Of a DNA stretch of 5,435 nt, positions 4,561 through 5,435 are shown piece after piece (the stretch's first letter is position 1; each line of letters begins with the position of its first letter). A program made the translations under genes and the position numbers. The notes under the pieces are model-generated. The model searched no databases and was not told the origin of the DNA. It worked only from the letters and a program-made list of their open reading frames with translations. Origin of the DNA: Betaproteobacteria bacterium (GTDB lineage Bacteria > Pseudomonadota > Gammaproteobacteria > Burkholderiales > Burkholderiaceae_C); the NCBI GenBank assembly GCA_947448675.1, contig CANFOR010000193.1, positions 1-5,435 on the forward strand, given 5' to 3'.

Positions 4561-4971
4561 TTAACTTTTCGGCTCCGTAATAAACCCAATCTTGCGCAGC
4601 CCTGCTTGCTGCGCTGCGGCCATGGCCTGGGCTACGCGCTCGTAGCGCACGGCTTTGTCGCCGCGTATGTGCAACTCGGGCTGGGGGGTTTTGCCTGCGG
4701 CGGTTTTCAGGCGCGGGGCCAACTCGGCGTCTGGCAGGGGGGCTTCGTTCCAGTAGTACTGGCCAGCGGCGTCTACGCTCAGGCGAATGGTTTCGGGCTT
4801 GGCGTCTTGCGCTTGGTTGCTGGCGCGGGGCAGGTCGATGTTGACGGCGTGCTTCATCACGGGCACGGTGATGATGAAGATGATGAGCAGCACCAGCATC
4901 ACGTCTACCAGGGGCGTCATGTTGATCTCGTTCATCACCTCATCGGTGTCGTCTTGGGTGCCAAAGGCCAT
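4561..4971 (-). CDS. exbD: ExbD, biopolymer transport protein of the TonB energising complex
   Basis: A complete 136-residue ExbD/TolR-family protein starting MAFGTQDDTDEVMNEINMTP. A short cytoplasmic N-terminus is followed by one membrane helix, about residues 20-39 (LVDVMLVLLIIFIITVPVM), with Asp23 as the proton-carrying aspartate (Asp25 in E. coli ExbD). The rest is a periplasmic domain (about 45-136) with the conserved HIRGDKAVRYERV element. With ExbB it forms the inner-membrane proton channel that drives TonB-dependent uptake of siderophores and vitamins. The NEINMTPLVDVML motif supports ExbD over TolR. It starts five bases after the exbB stop and is surely co-transcribed. The stop codon TAA (4561-4563) lies exactly at the junction with the truncated intI, so whatever once followed exbD has been replaced. 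The protein end (GFITEPKS) looks complete. Confidence 0.96.
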   Translation of the reverse strand: MAFGTQDDTDEVMNEINMTPLVDVMLVLLIIFIITVPVMKHAVNIDLPRASNQAQDAKPETIRLSVDAAGQYYWNEAPLPDAELAPRLKTAAGKTPQPELHIRGDKAVRYERVAQAMAAAQQAGLRKIGFITEPKS

Positions 4972-4976
4972 GGTGC

Positions 4977-5435
4977 TCAGCCTTTCTGCGCGCCAGGTTG
5001 CGCAGTGGTTTGCACGCTCGGTTGAACGCGCGAGCCGGTCACAAAATAGGCGTGCAGGTCGTGCGCAAAGCGGTTGAGTTTGGCGCTCACGCCTTTGTTG
5101 CCGCGCACCAGGGCGTTGTAGCCCAGCACTGCCGGAATGGCCACCGCCAAGCCCAGCGCCGTCATGATGAGCGACTCGCCTACTGGCCCGGCCACTTTGT
5201 CGATGCTGGCCTGGCCCGCTGCACCGATGGACAGCAGGGCGTGGTAGATGCCCCATACGGTGCCAAACAGGCCCACAAAGGGCGCGGTGGAGCCGACCGA
5301 TGCCAACACCGCCAGCCCGGCTTGCAAGCGCGCGGTAGCGTCGTCTATAGCGTTGCGCAGGCAGCGGGTGACCCAGTCGCTCAGGTCGAGCGTGTCGTGC
5401 AGCTCTTGGTGTTGGCGCGCCGGGGCCGAGCGCAC
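4977..5435 (-). CDS. exbB: ExbB (MotA/TolQ/ExbB proton channel protein), C-terminal part
   Basis: The last 152 codons of ExbB are visible; the start lies beyond the right edge (family about 220-250 residues). Seen in order: a cytoplasmic stretch (LSDWVTRCLRNAIDDATARL), a membrane helix (GLAVLASVGSTAPFVGLFGT) with the family's GSTAPFVGLFGTVWGI signature, the KVAGPVGESLI link, a second membrane helix (MTALGLAVAIPAVLGYNAL), and a cytoplasmic tail ending QPGAQKG. ExbB forms the pentameric channel scaffold around ExbD in the inner membrane. The Thr residues in the two helices are the expected channel-lining polar positions. The apparent initiation codon at 5435 is only an internal Val codon at the window edge. 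Confidence 0.95.
   Translation of the reverse strand: MRSAPARQHQELHDTLDLSDWVTRCLRNAIDDATARLQAGLAVLASVGSTAPFVGLFGTVWGIYHALLSIGAAGQASIDKVAGPVGESLIMTALGLAVAIPAVLGYNALVRGNKGVSAKLNRFAHDLHAYFVTGSRVQPSVQTTAQPGAQKG

Noticed and set aside
4423..5025. Long plus-strand ORF that begins with the integrase fragment and continues to 5025
   Set aside because: Beyond 4560 it is antisense to exbD and exbB, and its composition is a GC-rich shadow, not a fusion protein.
1..5435. CRISPR arrays, tRNA or rRNA genes, insertion sequences
   Set aside because: No regular short repeats with spacers, no cloverleaf-type or ribosomal sequence and no transposase were seen on either strand.

Overview
The window looks like chromosomal DNA of a betaproteobacterium, most likely a Comamonadaceae relative (Acidovorax, Rhodoferax or Polaromonas type). 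This rests on high G+C codon use and on the character of the flanking housekeeping genes; it is not a database result. Almost every gene is on the minus strand, so the window reads from right to left.

Right flank (about 4561-5435): the 3' part of exbB followed five bases later by a complete exbD. These are two parts of a TonB-energising proton channel. Left flank (1-1501): the first 500 codons of an IlvD/Edd-family [2Fe-2S] dehydratase of the sugar-acid (pentonate) dehydratase type, cut by the window edge.

The roughly 3 kb between them reads as a decayed integron. On the plus strand at 4450-4560 lie the first 37 codons of an integron integrase (intI), cut off exactly where exbD ends. The relic keeps a sigma70-like promoter overlapped by a perfect LexA-type palindrome, as expected for an SOS-controlled integrase. 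To its left are a candidate cassette promoter pointing left, repeats with a GTTAGGC core that look like attI, and then cassettes in minus orientation. Cassette 1 is a 156-residue protein of unknown function, followed by an attC-like palindrome of about 120 bp. Cassette 2 is a 296-residue DUF4365 protein with a PD-(D/E)XK-nuclease-like motif set, whose last codons contain an attC R'' core. A third gene is an SRPBCC (AHSA1-type) protein reduced to 54 codons by an in-frame internal deletion.

Further left is a HigB/HigA-like (HI1419/HI1420-type) toxin-antitoxin operon. The toxin is broken by an in-frame TGA and a one-base frameshift. The antitoxin, a well-formed promoter and a palindromic operator are intact. 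It may be another cassette or older chromosomal DNA; no convincing attC borders it. Just upstream of its promoter is a short segment resembling the 3' end of exbD in the same orientation, which may mark an old recombination boundary.

Overall, two conserved chromosomal loci flank an integron that has lost its integrase and is degenerating (broken toxin, collapsed SRPBCC, altered attC cores). At least two intact cassette genes of uncharacterised function remain. The DUF4365 gene is the best candidate for a stand-alone defence nuclease.
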